DNA of 64,000 nt from Polynucleobacter sp. CS-Odin-A6 (GCF_018882095.1 NZ_JACVPD010000001.1:372001-436000); one strand, 5' to 3'; positions 33,813 through 47,240 are shown, counted from the stretch's first letter. The notes: generated by a model not told the origin, from the letters alone. Numbers and translations are program-made.

Positions 33813-35447
33813 ATGTTTCATTTATTAGATAAAGAAAGAACGATTGCAGGCCCGGGCTTTAATCGTTGGCTAGTACCACCGGCGGCATTGGCAATCCATT
33901 TATGTATTGGTATGGCTTATGGCTTCTCTGTTTTCTGGTTGCCATTATCCAAATCCTTGGGTGTATCTCAAGGTTTAACTGAGGCAATTAAATGCCCGCC
34001 AGATGTTGGATTCTTCGGTCAATTGTTCACAACTACTTGTGACTGGCAAATTTCAACCTTGGGTTGGATGTACACATTATTTTTCGTCTTCCTTGGCGGC
34101 GCTGCTGCTATTTGGGGTGGTTGGTTAGAGCGTGCTGGTCCACGTAAAGCGGGTGTGGTTTCCGCTTTCTGCTGGTGCGGCGGTATACTCTTTTCAGCTC
34201 TGGGTATTTACCTTCACCAGTTCTGGATGATGATTTTAGGTTCAGGTGTGATCGGTGGTATTGGTCTGGGTCTGGGCTATATCTCTCCAGTTTCCACATT
34301 GATTAAGTGGTTCCCAGATCGCCGTGGTATGGCTACGGGTATGGCCATTATGGGCTTTGGTGGTGGCGCGATGATTGGTTCGCCATTGGCAGCAATGCTC
34401 ATGAAAAATTTCGCAGACTCTACTAGCGTTGGTGTAGCGCAAACTTTCGTTGTGATGGCCTTAGGTTATTTTGTTTATATGATGGCGGGTGCATTTGGCT
34501 ATCGCATTCCTGCGAGTGATTGGAAGCCTGCTGGCTGGACTCCACCGGTTGCACAAACAAACAACGTCATGATTACTAAGCGTAGCGTGAATGTGAAAAA
34601 AGTTTGGGGCATTCCACAGTTCTGGTTAGTGTGGATGGTTCTTTGTATGAACGTTTCTGCTGGTATTGGCGTGATTGGTATGGCCTCACCAATGCTGCAA
34701 GAAGTGTTTGCTGGTAGCTTGATTGGTGTCCAACAAACGTTCACAGAATTAGATAAAGCACAGCTGACCGCCATTGCAGGTGTAGCTGCAGGCTTTACTG
34801 CTCTATTAAGCCTCTTCAACATTGGTGGCCGTTTCTTCTGGGCTAGTCTGTCGGATAAGTTAGGACGTAAGGTGACTTATGCGGTGTTCTTCATTCTTGG
34901 CGCCTTAATGTATTACAGCGTTCCAAGTAGTGCGCAATCAGGTAGCCTGGCTTTGTTCGTAGGCGCTTTCTGCATCATCTTGAGTATGTATGGTGGTGGT
35001 TTCGCCACTATTCCAGCTTACCTCGCCGATTTATTTGGCACGCAGATGGTTGGTGCGATCCATGGTCGCTTATTAACTGCATGGGCTACCGCAGGTATTT
35101 TGGGCCCAGTCGTGGTGAACTATATGCGTGACTATCAATTAAGTCTTGGCTTGCCAAGAGCTCAGGTTTACAACCAAACCATGTATATCTTGACCGGTAT
35201 GTTGGTGGTTGGATTAATTTGTAACTTATTGATTCGTCCGCTAGCAGACAAGTGGTTTATGACTGATGCTGAACTGGCTGAAGAGAAGAAGTTGGCTCAT
35301 GAGAAGGCGCTGAGTTCTGTTGTTACAGGCCCTGGCGGTAATGAACACACTTCTAGCTTTACGGTCTTCTTAGCTTGGGCCTTAGTGGGAATACCTCTAG
35401 CTTGGGGTGTTTACAAAACTGCTTTAAGTGCAACTAAGTTATTTTGA
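33813..35447 (+). CDS. Oxalate/formate antiporter-family MFS transporter
   Basis: A 544-residue MFS protein with twelve helices. The family signs are the N-terminal AIHLCIGMAYGFSVFWLPLS, GGIGLGLGYISPVSTLIKWF and FPDRRGMATGMAIMGFGGGA. The length exceeds OxlT because of a loop after helix 1 and a C-terminal extension with an extra helix, as in many proteobacterial members. Substrates in the family include oxalate, formate, lactate and other monocarboxylates. The nearby formate ligase and glyoxylate aminotransferase support a C1/C2 acid. Confidence 0.85.
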   Translation: MFHLLDKERTIAGPGFNRWLVPPAALAIHLCIGMAYGFSVFWLPLSKSLGVSQGLTEAIKCPPDVGFFGQLFTTTCDWQISTLGWMYTLFFVFLGGAAAIWGGWLERAGPRKAGVVSAFCWCGGILFSALGIYLHQFWMMILGSGVIGGIGLGLGYISPVSTLIKWFPDRRGMATGMAIMGFGGGAMIGSPLAAMLMKNFADSTSVGVAQTFVVMALGYFVYMMAGAFGYRIPASDWKPAGWTPPVAQTNNVMITKRSVNVKKVWGIPQFWLVWMVLCMNVSAGIGVIGMASPMLQEVFAGSLIGVQQTFTELDKAQLTAIAGVAAGFTALLSLFNIGGRFFWASLSDKLGRKVTYAVFFILGALMYYSVPSSAQSGSLALFVGAFCIILSMYGGGFATIPAYLADLFGTQMVGAIHGRLLTAWATAGILGPVVVNYMRDYQLSLGLPRAQVYNQTMYILTGMLVVGLICNLLIRPLADKWFMTDAELAEEKKLAHEKALSSVVTGPGGNEHTSSFTVFLAWALVGIPLAWGVYKTALSATKLF

Positions 35448-35467
35448 TAACAATGCTTTGGTAATTT

Positions 35468-35493
35468 AAACCACCCTCCGGGGTGGTTTTTTA
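35468..35493 (+). terminator. Terminator after the MFS transporter
   Basis: AAACCACCC and GGGTGGTTT close a TCCG loop and are followed by a T run. Confidence 0.9.
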
Positions 35494-35601
35494 TTGCCTC
35501 AATATTCACCCAAAGTCATATTTGAGTCATTTTGGAGGAGTATCTTCCGATTTTAGAAAATTGCGTTATGCTCAATTGCTTAAACTAATTTGAGAAAAAC
35601 A

Positions 35602-36204
35602 ATGAATACATTCGACGCCATTCGTGAGCGCAGAGCGATTAAGCATTTTGATCCTCATCACCAATTTACCGCGCAAGAAACCGAGCAATTGCTTGATCTT
35701 GCTATGCAGGCCCCATCCTCTTTTAATATTCAGCATTGCCGTTTGGTCAATGTGACCGATAAGGCTTTAAGAGTGAAGTTACGTGAAGCGGCCCATGATC
35801 AAGCTCAGGTTACCGAGGGATCCTTATTGTTTGTGGTGACGGTAGATATCAAGGCTTGGGAAAAAGATCCTGCAAGATATTGGGTAAACGCCCCAAAAGA
35901 AGCTCAAGATATTCTCGTTCCCTGGATTAATCCTTTTTATTCTGGAAAAGAGCAGCTTCAGCGTGATGAAGCGATGCGCTCTGCTGGCATCATGCTGCAA
36001 ACCCTGATGCTTGCTGCAAAAGGAATGGGTTACGATTCCTGCCCAATGGTAGGTTTTGATTTTGATAAGGTGGCTGAGTTGATTCATCTGCCGAAAGACT
36101 ATGCGATTGCAGCCATGCTAGTTATAGGTAAGGGTATTCAACCGGCTTGGCCAAAACCAGGGTTTATTCCTAAATCAGAAATGATGATTGAAAATCATTT
36201 CTAA
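35602..36204 (+). CDS. Nitroreductase-family FMN oxidoreductase
   Basis: A 200-residue flavoprotein of the nitroreductase family. The opening FDAIRERRAIKHFDP and the QAPSSFNIQHCRLV segment form the FMN site; AKGMGYDSCPMVGFD is the second conserved block. It reduces quinones or nitro compounds with NAD(P)H in family members. The ATG at 35602 is preferred over a TTG four codons upstream. Single gene. Confidence 0.87.
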   Translation: MNTFDAIRERRAIKHFDPHHQFTAQETEQLLDLAMQAPSSFNIQHCRLVNVTDKALRVKLREAAHDQAQVTEGSLLFVVTVDIKAWEKDPARYWVNAPKEAQDILVPWINPFYSGKEQLQRDEAMRSAGIMLQTLMLAAKGMGYDSCPMVGFDFDKVAELIHLPKDYAIAAMLVIGKGIQPAWPKPGFIPKSEMMIENHF

Positions 36205-36261
36205 AATAGTTTTTAATAAGATCTACACCGCATTACATTCTCAGTTTGAAGGGGCCTGCTT

Positions 36262-36651
36262 ATGAACATAAAAAATATCATTGGTGCAATCGAAAAAATC
36301 TTTCTGATGATTATTGCGATCTTTACCATTATCGCGATGGGTCAAGAAGTTTTATCGCTTATTAAAAATCCCCGTGTACAACTGCAAGACCTCTTACTCA
36401 TGTTCATTTATGCAGAGGTACTGGGGATGCTTGGGGCTTTCTACTCTAGCCGTCGGATTCCGATTACGATCCCGTTATTTATTGCAATGACGGCATTGAG
36501 TCGATTAATTATCCTTCAGGGTAAAGAGGGGGATCCCTCGATCTTGCTCTATGAGAGTGGGGCTATTATCTTGATTGCAGGAGCTTGCTGGATCATTAAT
36601 AGCGTCAGCACAGATAAAAGTCGTCCCAACGTAGATAAAGAGACGCATTAG
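36262..36651 (+). CDS. PsiE-family membrane protein
   Basis: A 129-residue protein with four transmembrane helices, matching the phosphate-starvation-inducible PsiE family by length and by the LLLMFIYAEVLGMLGAFY and PLFIAMTALSRLII motifs. Function is unknown in the family. Whether it is phosphate-regulated here cannot be shown, as no clear Pho box was identified. Confidence 0.8.
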   Translation: MNIKNIIGAIEKIFLMIIAIFTIIAMGQEVLSLIKNPRVQLQDLLLMFIYAEVLGMLGAFYSSRRIPITIPLFIAMTALSRLIILQGKEGDPSILLYESGAIILIAGACWIINSVSTDKSRPNVDKETH

Positions 36652-36728
36652 ATGCTAGCAATAGATTGGAATAGCCAGCTGAGGTGTTTAGCTACACTTT
36701 TATATCGCTAGACATCCCGAAGTAATAC

Positions 36729-37382
36729 ATGAATATCAATGCTGATTTCACTCAGAAAGTCGTGCTGAATCATCATGATTTGCCCTGGGTTTCAAGCCCT
36801 CAAATGGGGGTAGACAGGCGAATGCTTGAGCGGCAGGGTGATGAACTAGCAAAGGCGACCTCTATTGTTCGCTATCAAGCAGGATCTAGCTTTCCTGCCC
36901 ATACCCATGAATTTGGTGAAGAGATATTGGTGTTGGATGGTGTGTTTAGTGATGAGCTTGGGGATTATCCCGAGGGTAGCTACATCATGAATCCCCCCGG
37001 TTCCTCTCATGCCCCTTATAGTAAAACGGGCTGCACTCTTTTCGTGAAATTGCGACATCTTGGCTCGGATCAAGTGGAGCGAGAGGTCATCGATACCAAA
37101 ACAGCTCCCTGGTTTCAGGGCATGGTGCCAGGACTCAATGTCATGCCTTTGATGCGTCAAGGTATGGGATCGACGCTAGTGCGGTGGGCGCCTCAGACTT
37201 ACTTTAGTCCCCATAAACATTATGGTGGCGAAGAAATCTTTGTAGTCGAGGGAGTATTTGAAGATGAGCATGGCCGTTTTCCTGCTGGATCATGGATCAG
37301 AAGTCCCCATCTAAGCTTGCATCAGCCCTTCAGTAAAGAAGGCTGTACCATCTTTGTAAAGACAGGGCACCTGCTTGCCTAA
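36729..37382 (+). CDS. Double-cupin protein (ChrR cupin-like)
   Basis: A 217-residue protein made of two similar cupin domains. The first has SFPAHTHEFGEEILVLDGVF, the second YFSPHKHYGGEEIFVVEGVF. Each carries the HxH and glutamate metal ligands. This is the cupin of ChrR anti-sigma factors, duplicated and without the N-terminal zinc-binding anti-sigma domain. It may sense or detoxify an oxidant or hydroperoxide. No sigma factor gene is adjacent. Confidence 0.8.
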   Translation: MNINADFTQKVVLNHHDLPWVSSPQMGVDRRMLERQGDELAKATSIVRYQAGSSFPAHTHEFGEEILVLDGVFSDELGDYPEGSYIMNPPGSSHAPYSKTGCTLFVKLRHLGSDQVEREVIDTKTAPWFQGMVPGLNVMPLMRQGMGSTLVRWAPQTYFSPHKHYGGEEIFVVEGVFEDEHGRFPAGSWIRSPHLSLHQPFSKEGCTIFVKTGHLLA

Positions 37383-37431
37383 ATAAGTGGGCGGTATTCA
37401 GTAGATCAATAAACCAGTGCGAGGGACATTA

Positions 37432-38391
37432 GTGAAATTTTTTTTGGTGGCAATAACCCTTTTGATTTCATCAAATACTGTCTTAGCCGCTTATCCTGAA
37501 AAATCCATTCGACTGGTTGTTCCATTTGCTACTGGCGGCACCTCTGAAATCATTGCGCGGTCTATTGCAGGTAGCCTTACCAATAGCCTAGGTCAATTAG
37601 TGTATGTTGAAAACAAGCCTGGTGGCGCCGGAAATATTGCCATGGAAGAAGTTAAGCGTGCCAATCCAGATGGCTATACCTTGATCTTGGGACATGTTGG
37701 AACCTTGGCGGTCAATCCGGCCTTATTTGGTAAAAAGTTGCCCTACAACCCCAGCAAGGATTTTGCACCTGTGACGCTGATCGCAAAAGTGCCTAATGTC
37801 ATCGCTGTGAGTGAGAAGAGTCCCTACAAGACACTGAATAATTTGGTTGTAGATGCCAAGAAAAATCCTGGCAAGATTAATTACGGCTCAGCAGGCAATG
37901 GTAGTGCTGGACACTTAGCAATGGAATACTTTTCATCGGAAGCGGGTATTGATTTAGTGCATGTCCCCTATAAGGGATCTGGCCCGATGTTGACCGATCT
38001 GATTGGTGGGCAGATCCAAGTCACCTTTAATGGCCTCCCTTCTTTAATGGGGCAGATTCAGGGGGGTGCTTTGCGACCCTTGGCCATTGGTTCTGCCCAG
38101 AGATCAACAGTGTTACCGAATGTCCCCACTCTTGCGGAGTCAGGATACAAAGGATTTGAGACGTCTCAGTGGTATGGAATTATGGTGCCAGCTGGCACCC
38201 CTCAAGCAGTGATTGATCGCCTACAAAAAGCGATTGTTAAGTCCTTACAGTCTAAAGAGGACTCTAAAAAAATGCTGGAAGATGGGGCGGTGCTGGTAGG
38301 AGATACTCCCGCTCAATTTGCTGCCTTTATTAAATCAGAGCAGAGTCGCTGGTCTAAGGTTGTTGAAAAATCAGGAATCACGATCGATTAA
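37432..38391 (+). CDS. Tripartite tricarboxylate transporter (Bug family) binding protein
   Basis: About 319 residues. The GTG at 37432 has GAGGG six bases upstream and opens a signal peptide ending near VLA. Family motifs are YPEKSIRLVVPFATGG, VENKPGGAGNIA and VHVPYKGSGPMLTDL. It is the third Bug protein of the window without TctA/TctB. It precedes an exported amidohydrolase-type lipoprotein by about 106 bp, and that enzyme may act on the same or a related ligand. Confidence 0.87.
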   Translation: MKFFLVAITLLISSNTVLAAYPEKSIRLVVPFATGGTSEIIARSIAGSLTNSLGQLVYVENKPGGAGNIAMEEVKRANPDGYTLILGHVGTLAVNPALFGKKLPYNPSKDFAPVTLIAKVPNVIAVSEKSPYKTLNNLVVDAKKNPGKINYGSAGNGSAGHLAMEYFSSEAGIDLVHVPYKGSGPMLTDLIGGQIQVTFNGLPSLMGQIQGGALRPLAIGSAQRSTVLPNVPTLAESGYKGFETSQWYGIMVPAGTPQAVIDRLQKAIVKSLQSKEDSKKMLEDGAVLVGDTPAQFAAFIKSEQSRWSKVVEKSGITID

Positions 38392-38497
38392 GCATTCATC
38401 CATGCCGGAGTTTTTATAGGGAGCTCTTAAGGGGAATCACCTAAATACACCGAGATGTGTCTGAAGTAGACTGAGTCGATAATTAAGGGGTCAGTCA

Positions 38498-39469
38498 ATG
38501 AATCGCTCTACTATCAACCAGGTTTTACTCGCATGTTTTGTCAGTCTAATGGGCTGCTCTAGCGGCCTAATGGCCCAAGTGGGATTTCCACCACCACCGC
38601 CAAAAGTGAGTCCTGCCGCTGGGGTGATTGATATGCATGTACACCCCGATCCTGACGTCTTTGGTAGGTCACTGACGGATATTGAGCTTGCGATGATCGC
38701 TAAGCGTAAGGGGATGCGTGGATTTGTAATTAAGAATCACGTGGTTACTACTGCTGATAGAGCTGCTTTGGTTATGCAGCAAGTACCCGGTATTGAAGTT
38801 TGGGGCGGAATTGTCCTGAATAAATCAGTTGGGGGTGTAAATCCATCTGCAGTTGAGTGGATGCACCGCATGTCTGGCGGACGCGGAAAAGTAGTTTGGC
38901 TGCCTACCTTTGATTCTGATAAGCACATCAAAACTTTGGTTGATAAAAATAAATCGGGTCTGGTTGTGGCTGCGAATGGAAGCGTCACACCAGAGATGGA
39001 TGAAGTCTTAAAGATTATTGCAAGAGAGAATTTAATTTTGGCAACCGGTCACGTTTCCGCCGATGAAATCATGACAGTGGTTAAGCGTGCGAAAGAGTTG
39101 GGAGTAAATAATATTTTAATTACCCATGGCTTAACCAATATTCCTGGTCTAAGTATGGAACAGGCGAGACAAGTAGCGGCAATGGGTGCAAAAATCGAGA
39201 TCTGTTATTTGCAATTTATGACTGGTCCAGACGCCCAATATAAATGGATGACGCATTGGGAAAAAGTGGATGCAAATGCTGTGGCAAAAGCAGTGAAAGA
39301 GATTGGCGCAGAGCACTTAGTATTATCGACTGACCTAGGTCAGCAAGGGATGATGACTCCGCCTGATGGCATTGAAAATGAGATTGCTGCTGTTAAGGCT
39401 GCAGGTGTTTCTCAGTCGGATATCGATACCATGATGAAAAAGAACCCTGCCAAACTATTGGGATTATAA
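38498..39469 (+). CDS. Amidohydrolase-like lipoprotein (DUF6282-type)
   Basis: A 323-residue protein with a lipoprotein signal whose lipobox is SLMGC (cysteine near residue 21). The body is a TIM-barrel metal hydrolase of the DUF6282/amidohydrolase-like type: IDMHVHPDPDVFG gives the HxH pair, with later histidines in GHVSADE and THGL and an aspartate in STDLGQQG. Catalytic activity has not been defined for the family. Envelope location next to a Bug binding protein suggests periplasmic substrate processing. Confidence 0.75.
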   Translation: MNRSTINQVLLACFVSLMGCSSGLMAQVGFPPPPPKVSPAAGVIDMHVHPDPDVFGRSLTDIELAMIAKRKGMRGFVIKNHVVTTADRAALVMQQVPGIEVWGGIVLNKSVGGVNPSAVEWMHRMSGGRGKVVWLPTFDSDKHIKTLVDKNKSGLVVAANGSVTPEMDEVLKIIARENLILATGHVSADEIMTVVKRAKELGVNNILITHGLTNIPGLSMEQARQVAAMGAKIEICYLQFMTGPDAQYKWMTHWEKVDANAVAKAVKEIGAEHLVLSTDLGQQGMMTPPDGIENEIAAVKAAGVSQSDIDTMMKKNPAKLLGL

Positions 39470-39587
39470 GACTAGTCCTGATGCTTATTTGAAGACATTA
39501 GCGGGAGGCTTAGGGCCTTCTGTAGCACGAAATTCTTTTTTGTCTTAAGATAGCTAATTATTAAAAACATCATTCTTAGGAATCATC

Positions 39588-39749
39588 ATGTTTGCTAAAA
39601 CACTACTCAGCGTTCTTTCCCTTGGCATAACGATAGTGGGACTACTAATTTTTTTCAATACCGGTGAATATTTGACTTTTGCTATCGGTTTTGCGCTCTA
39701 TTTTATCGCTGCTGTTTCAAACTCTTTTTGCAAAAAGATGAGCGATTAA
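39588..39749 (+). CDS. Small membrane protein, 53 residues
   Basis: Two hydrophobic helices (LLSVLSLGITIVGLLIFF and FAIGFALYFIAAVSNSF) joined by a short polar turn, ending in a basic tail. AGGA lies 8 bases before the ATG. No family is recognised; it converges on the ABC exporter gene. Confidence 0.55.
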   Translation: MFAKTLLSVLSLGITIVGLLIFFNTGEYLTFAIGFALYFIAAVSNSFCKKMSD

Positions 39750-39785
39750 TTTTCTGCTTTAACTTTGGCCGGAGACTACACTGGG

Positions 39786-41558
39786 TTATTGGTCAGTAAA
39801 TTGTAGTTTCGCTAAGCGGGCATAAAGACCACTGTGTTGAATTAAGTCAGCATGGGTGCCGGTCTCAATAATCCGACCATTTTCTAGCACAATAATCTTA
39901 TCGGCTTGTTTCACTGTGGACAGTCGATGGGCAATCACAATAGTCGTCCGGTGATCCATTGCCGCCTCCAAGGCGCGCTGAACGAGTAATTCAGACTCGG
40001 CATCTAAAGCGCTGGTGGCTTCATCTAGGAGTAATAAGGCCGGATTTTTCAACAGTACTCTGGCAATCGCAATTCGCTGTTTTTGTCCTCCAGATAAGCG
40101 GATACCCCGATCACCTAAGAAGGTTTGATAACCCTCTGGTAGCTTAGCAATGAATTCATCAGCAATTGCGAGACGGGCGGCAGCCAAGACCTCCTCATCA
40201 GTTGCATCCATTCTGCCAAAACGAATATTTTCCATTGCATTGTCAGAAAAAATCACAATATCTTGGGGAACAACCCCAATTAATTTTCTAAGTGCTTCCA
40301 GTTCAAGGGTGCGAATGTTAATTCCATTAAACAGAATTTCCCCACTGGTGGGGTCATAGAAGCGTTGTAAGAGTTGAAAGAGTGTAGTCTTACCGGCGCC
40401 TGAGGGCCCAACAATCGCAATTCTCTCACCCGGTTTAATCTCTAGAGAGACATCGGATAAAACAGGATTATGATTTGATGGATAGTGAAAGTTGAGATGA
40501 TCTATTTTGACTTCAATACCCGCTGCATTGACTTGCGGGATTGCCTTCACATTGGCCAGAGCTTGGACAGAGGATTGAACGCTTAAGAGCTCAAGCAAGC
40601 GATCACTTGCGCCAATGGCCCTTTGGGTATCGCCTATCACTTCGGAGATGCCGGCAATCGCACCTGCAACAATGACGGCATACAAAATAAACTGTGACAA
40701 TTCTCCTGCGGTAATTTGCTTGTCCATGACCGCATAAGCACCAAGCCAAAGTACCAAAATAATGCTGGTAAAACCAAATAAGATAGCCACAAATGTCAGT
40801 AGTGCTCTTGCTCGTGTCCGAGTAATCGCTGCATCAAGAGCCGTATGAATCGCTTGATTAAACCGATTAATCTCAATTTTTTCATTGGTAAATGATTGAA
40901 TCGTCGGGATTGCATTTAATTTTTCTCCCGCTAAAGCAGAAGCATTCGCGATCTTATCTTGTGAATTTCGAGAGAGTTTTCTCACTCTTCTACCCATGAT
41001 CACGGTTGGAATGATTGTGAGTAAGAGCGTAGCAAAAATCAATACTGATAATTTGGGGCTAGTGATAAACATCATCACTAAACCTCCGGCCAGTAGAAGA
41101 ATATTTCTGATGGCCATTGAGACGCTAGTTCCAATGAGCGTCTGTATCAGCACGGTATCGGTGTTGAGGCGCGACAGAATTTCACCGCTGTGCGTGGATT
41201 CAAAAAACTCGGGACTTTGTTTAATGACATGGCTGTAGACTGCCGACCGAATATCCGTAGTAATTTTTTCACCCAGCCAAGACACCATGTAAAAACGGAG
41301 TGATGTTCCTAATGCGACTAAGCCAGCAACAACAAATAAGGTTAAAAAAGTGGTATTGATTTGGCTGCCACTATTTGTGTTAAATCCTAAATCGATGATT
41401 TGCCTGAAGGAGAATGGAACAGCTAAGGTTGCGCTGGCAGCGAGCACTAAACTAAAGATGGCCAATATGAATTGCTTCTGATATGGCTTTAAAAAAGGAA
41501 GTAGCGCTGCTAAGGTGCGAAAGCCGCTGGGATTGGTCTTATTGCTCTGCTTGGTCAT
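39786..41558 (-). CDS. ABC exporter, fused membrane and ATPase domains (MsbA/multidrug type)
   Basis: A 590-residue half-transporter. Six helices fill about residues 20-320 and the nucleotide-binding domain follows. Walker A GPSGAGKTTL, Q-loop VPQDIV, signature LSGGQKQR and Walker B LLLLDEATSALDAES are intact. It would act as a homodimer exporting lipids or hydrophobic compounds. It may be a multidrug-type or MsbA paralogue; no lipid A kinase gene is next to it. Divergent from a small membrane protein and an SDR gene. Confidence 0.88.
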   Translation of the reverse strand: MTKQSNKTNPSGFRTLAALLPFLKPYQKQFILAIFSLVLAASATLAVPFSFRQIIDLGFNTNSGSQINTTFLTLFVVAGLVALGTSLRFYMVSWLGEKITTDIRSAVYSHVIKQSPEFFESTHSGEILSRLNTDTVLIQTLIGTSVSMAIRNILLLAGGLVMMFITSPKLSVLIFATLLLTIIPTVIMGRRVRKLSRNSQDKIANASALAGEKLNAIPTIQSFTNEKIEINRFNQAIHTALDAAITRTRARALLTFVAILFGFTSIILVLWLGAYAVMDKQITAGELSQFILYAVIVAGAIAGISEVIGDTQRAIGASDRLLELLSVQSSVQALANVKAIPQVNAAGIEVKIDHLNFHYPSNHNPVLSDVSLEIKPGERIAIVGPSGAGKTTLFQLLQRFYDPTSGEILFNGINIRTLELEALRKLIGVVPQDIVIFSDNAMENIRFGRMDATDEEVLAAARLAIADEFIAKLPEGYQTFLGDRGIRLSGGQKQRIAIARVLLKNPALLLLDEATSALDAESELLVQRALEAAMDHRTTIVIAHRLSTVKQADKIIVLENGRIIETGTHADLIQHSGLYARLAKLQFTDQ

Positions 41559-41581
41559 TGAATAATCCCTAATAATTATCT

Positions 41582-41881
41582 ATGATAGTTTACTTAGATT
41601 GGACGTGTTTATTTAGTGATATCAAGAAGATGACAGGCGATAGCTCCACAAGTAATAAAGAACCCCTCTATACAAGAAGTCCCTGGCTACCCCGAGGTCA
41701 AGTGCGCAGGCTCATTTTTCTGGGGCTAATCCTATTGAGTGGCTATGGGTCTACTAGACATTGGTCTTTTTTCATCTTACTACTCCTAACGATAATCACG
41801 CTGTCACCCAAGGTCCTGTTAGCCACTGCTTATTACTATGGTCGATCTGCCTTATTTCTTGGCCAGCTGTTTAGTAAATGA
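41582..41881 (+). CDS. Small membrane protein coupled to an SDR gene
   Basis: Up to 99 residues with two hydrophobic helices (RLIFLGLILLSGYG and FFILLLLTIITLSP). The stop overlaps the next start as ATGA, indicating co-translation. The first ATG at 41582 has no ribosome binding site; an ATG at 41630 would give 83 residues, and the hydrophilic N-terminus makes this possible. Function is unknown. Confidence 0.55.
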   Translation: MIVYLDWTCLFSDIKKMTGDSSTSNKEPLYTRSPWLPRGQVRRLIFLGLILLSGYGSTRHWSFFILLLLTIITLSPKVLLATAYYYGRSALFLGQLFSK

Positions 41882-42852
41882 AAATCTTTTTGACTGGCGC
41901 GAGCGGTTTTGTAGGCAGTCATTTGGCCAAGTCTTTGATTGCAGCAGGGCATGAGATCGTGTGTCACTTTCGTACACCGCAAGCTGTCAATATTGAACCC
42001 AACCCCAATCTGGCGATTTGGTCGGGAAATCTGAATGATGTGGAAGGTTTATCAAAGAGACTGCAGGACTTAGACACCGTGATTCATTGTGCGGCAGAGA
42101 TGAAGCTCTGGAATTCAGAAAACGCGCTACTAGAGACTAATGTGCTGATGACGAAAAATATTCTAGAGTCAGCAAAGCAAGCTGGGATTAAGCAATTCAT
42201 TTTCATGAGCGATGCTTCGATAGCTAAAAATCCATTAGATCAAAATCTGAATGTTTCGGAATCTCGATCGCTACCCATGCTACAAAATTTTCCCTACAGT
42301 CATAGCAAGTCCCAGGCAGAACAGTTAGTCCTTCAGGCTGGCAATGAAAGATTCCGAACCATTAGCCTGAGGCCCGCCTCCATCTGGGGTAAGGGGGATG
42401 TCGTTGATCAGATGCTGGGAAGAGCTGCTGATTTGAACAAGTTTGGCTGGTTTGACCAAGGTAACTACCCGTTTTCAACTTGCTATATTCAAAATCTGTG
42501 TGAGGCGGTTAAAAAAGCGCTGTTGTCAGATGCAAACCAAGAAAGCTTTTTTATTAGTGATGGGCCAGTAATGCAATTTAGGGAGTGGATGGGCATGAGA
42601 CTAAAGGCAGGCCATTACAAGGTGCCAACCCTATCCATTCCACGTTTCTTTGCTCTGCCTTTAGCCCGCTTTACAGAAAATGGCTGGAAATACCTGCCAC
42701 TGCGTGGCGAGCCCCCCTTAATTAGAGAAATGGTCCATTTAATAGCGCACCCATTTTCTGTTTCTATTCAGAAAGCTAGAGAGCAATTGGCTTATGAACC
42801 CCTCTTTACAATTGATGCGGGCATGATTGAAATAGAGAAAACAGCTGGTTGA
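41878..42852 (+). CDS. NAD-dependent epimerase/dehydratase-family (extended SDR)
   Basis: A 324-residue extended SDR. The N-terminal nucleotide motif IFLTGASGFVGSHLAKSL and the active-site YSHSKSQAE (Tyr-x3-Lys) are present. The fold resembles 3-beta-hydroxysteroid dehydrogenase and dihydroflavonol reductase-like enzymes. Co-translated with the small membrane protein before it. Substrate unknown. Confidence 0.8.
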   Translation: MKIFLTGASGFVGSHLAKSLIAAGHEIVCHFRTPQAVNIEPNPNLAIWSGNLNDVEGLSKRLQDLDTVIHCAAEMKLWNSENALLETNVLMTKNILESAKQAGIKQFIFMSDASIAKNPLDQNLNVSESRSLPMLQNFPYSHSKSQAEQLVLQAGNERFRTISLRPASIWGKGDVVDQMLGRAADLNKFGWFDQGNYPFSTCYIQNLCEAVKKALLSDANQESFFISDGPVMQFREWMGMRLKAGHYKVPTLSIPRFFALPLARFTENGWKYLPLRGEPPLIREMVHLIAHPFSVSIQKAREQLAYEPLFTIDAGMIEIEKTAG

Positions 42853-42972
42853 TAAGGGGTTTACCCTAGCTAACTTGACTCTGACAAAGACGAGGTTTAC
42901 ATTTCCGAAGTAAGCAATCATTCGTTAATGTCTTTATCAGAATTAGATGTAAACCTTGAAAGGATGCAGAGC

Positions 42973-43176
42973 ATGTTTAAATTTCATAATGTGAGAGACC
43001 AGATTTCTAAAATAGCCGGATTTTGCGGCATGGTGATCAGCATTACCGTTGCCTTCTATCTGATCTTCCCCGTGGGCCAGGCCCAATCTAAATTTGCCAT
43101 GTTTTTAGTCTCACTTGGAATTGGCATTGCTCTGAGTGTTCTGACCTTCAAGGCATTATTGAAGTCACAGAGATAG
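42973..43176 (+). CDS. Small membrane protein, 67 residues
   Basis: Two hydrophobic helices (GMVISITVAFYLIFPVG and FAMFLVSLGIGIALSVLTF) and a basic C-terminus. AAGGA lies 8 bases before the ATG at 42973; an ATG at 42928 would add 15 residues without a visible ribosome binding site. Not recognised. A terminator follows. Confidence 0.5.
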   Translation: MFKFHNVRDQISKIAGFCGMVISITVAFYLIFPVGQAQSKFAMFLVSLGIGIALSVLTFKALLKSQR

Positions 43177-43195
43177 AGGGTCACTCTTCAGTAGT

Positions 43196-43231
43196 AAAAA
43201 GACCCAAATGCTAGAGTATTTGGGTCTTTTT
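43196..43231. terminator. Bidirectional terminator before the photosynthesis cluster
   Basis: AAAAAGACCCAAAT and ATTTGGGTCTTTTT form a perfect 14-bp stem with an 8-base loop. It insulates the photosynthesis genes from the left neighbour. Confidence 0.9.
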
Positions 43232-43437
43232 ACCTTAGCCCTTAAATAGGGCACTTCTTGATCTAGATGGATTGATGGGTATAAACACTAATATCTGATA
43301 GCCCCTGAGAGGCCTTTACTGCTAGATAATAATAAATAGTCTAAATGAATAACCATTTTTTGCCGTTCTATCTCTTGTGAAATTGATTTAATGATTCAAC
43401 AATTCCATCTCCAATTTACTTCGTGCGTCAAAGTTAG

Positions 43438-46295
<2,858 letters not shown>

Positions 46296-46322
46296 ATATC
46301 GACCCTGTGTCGAGAAGAGTGA

Positions 46323-47240
<918 letters not shown>

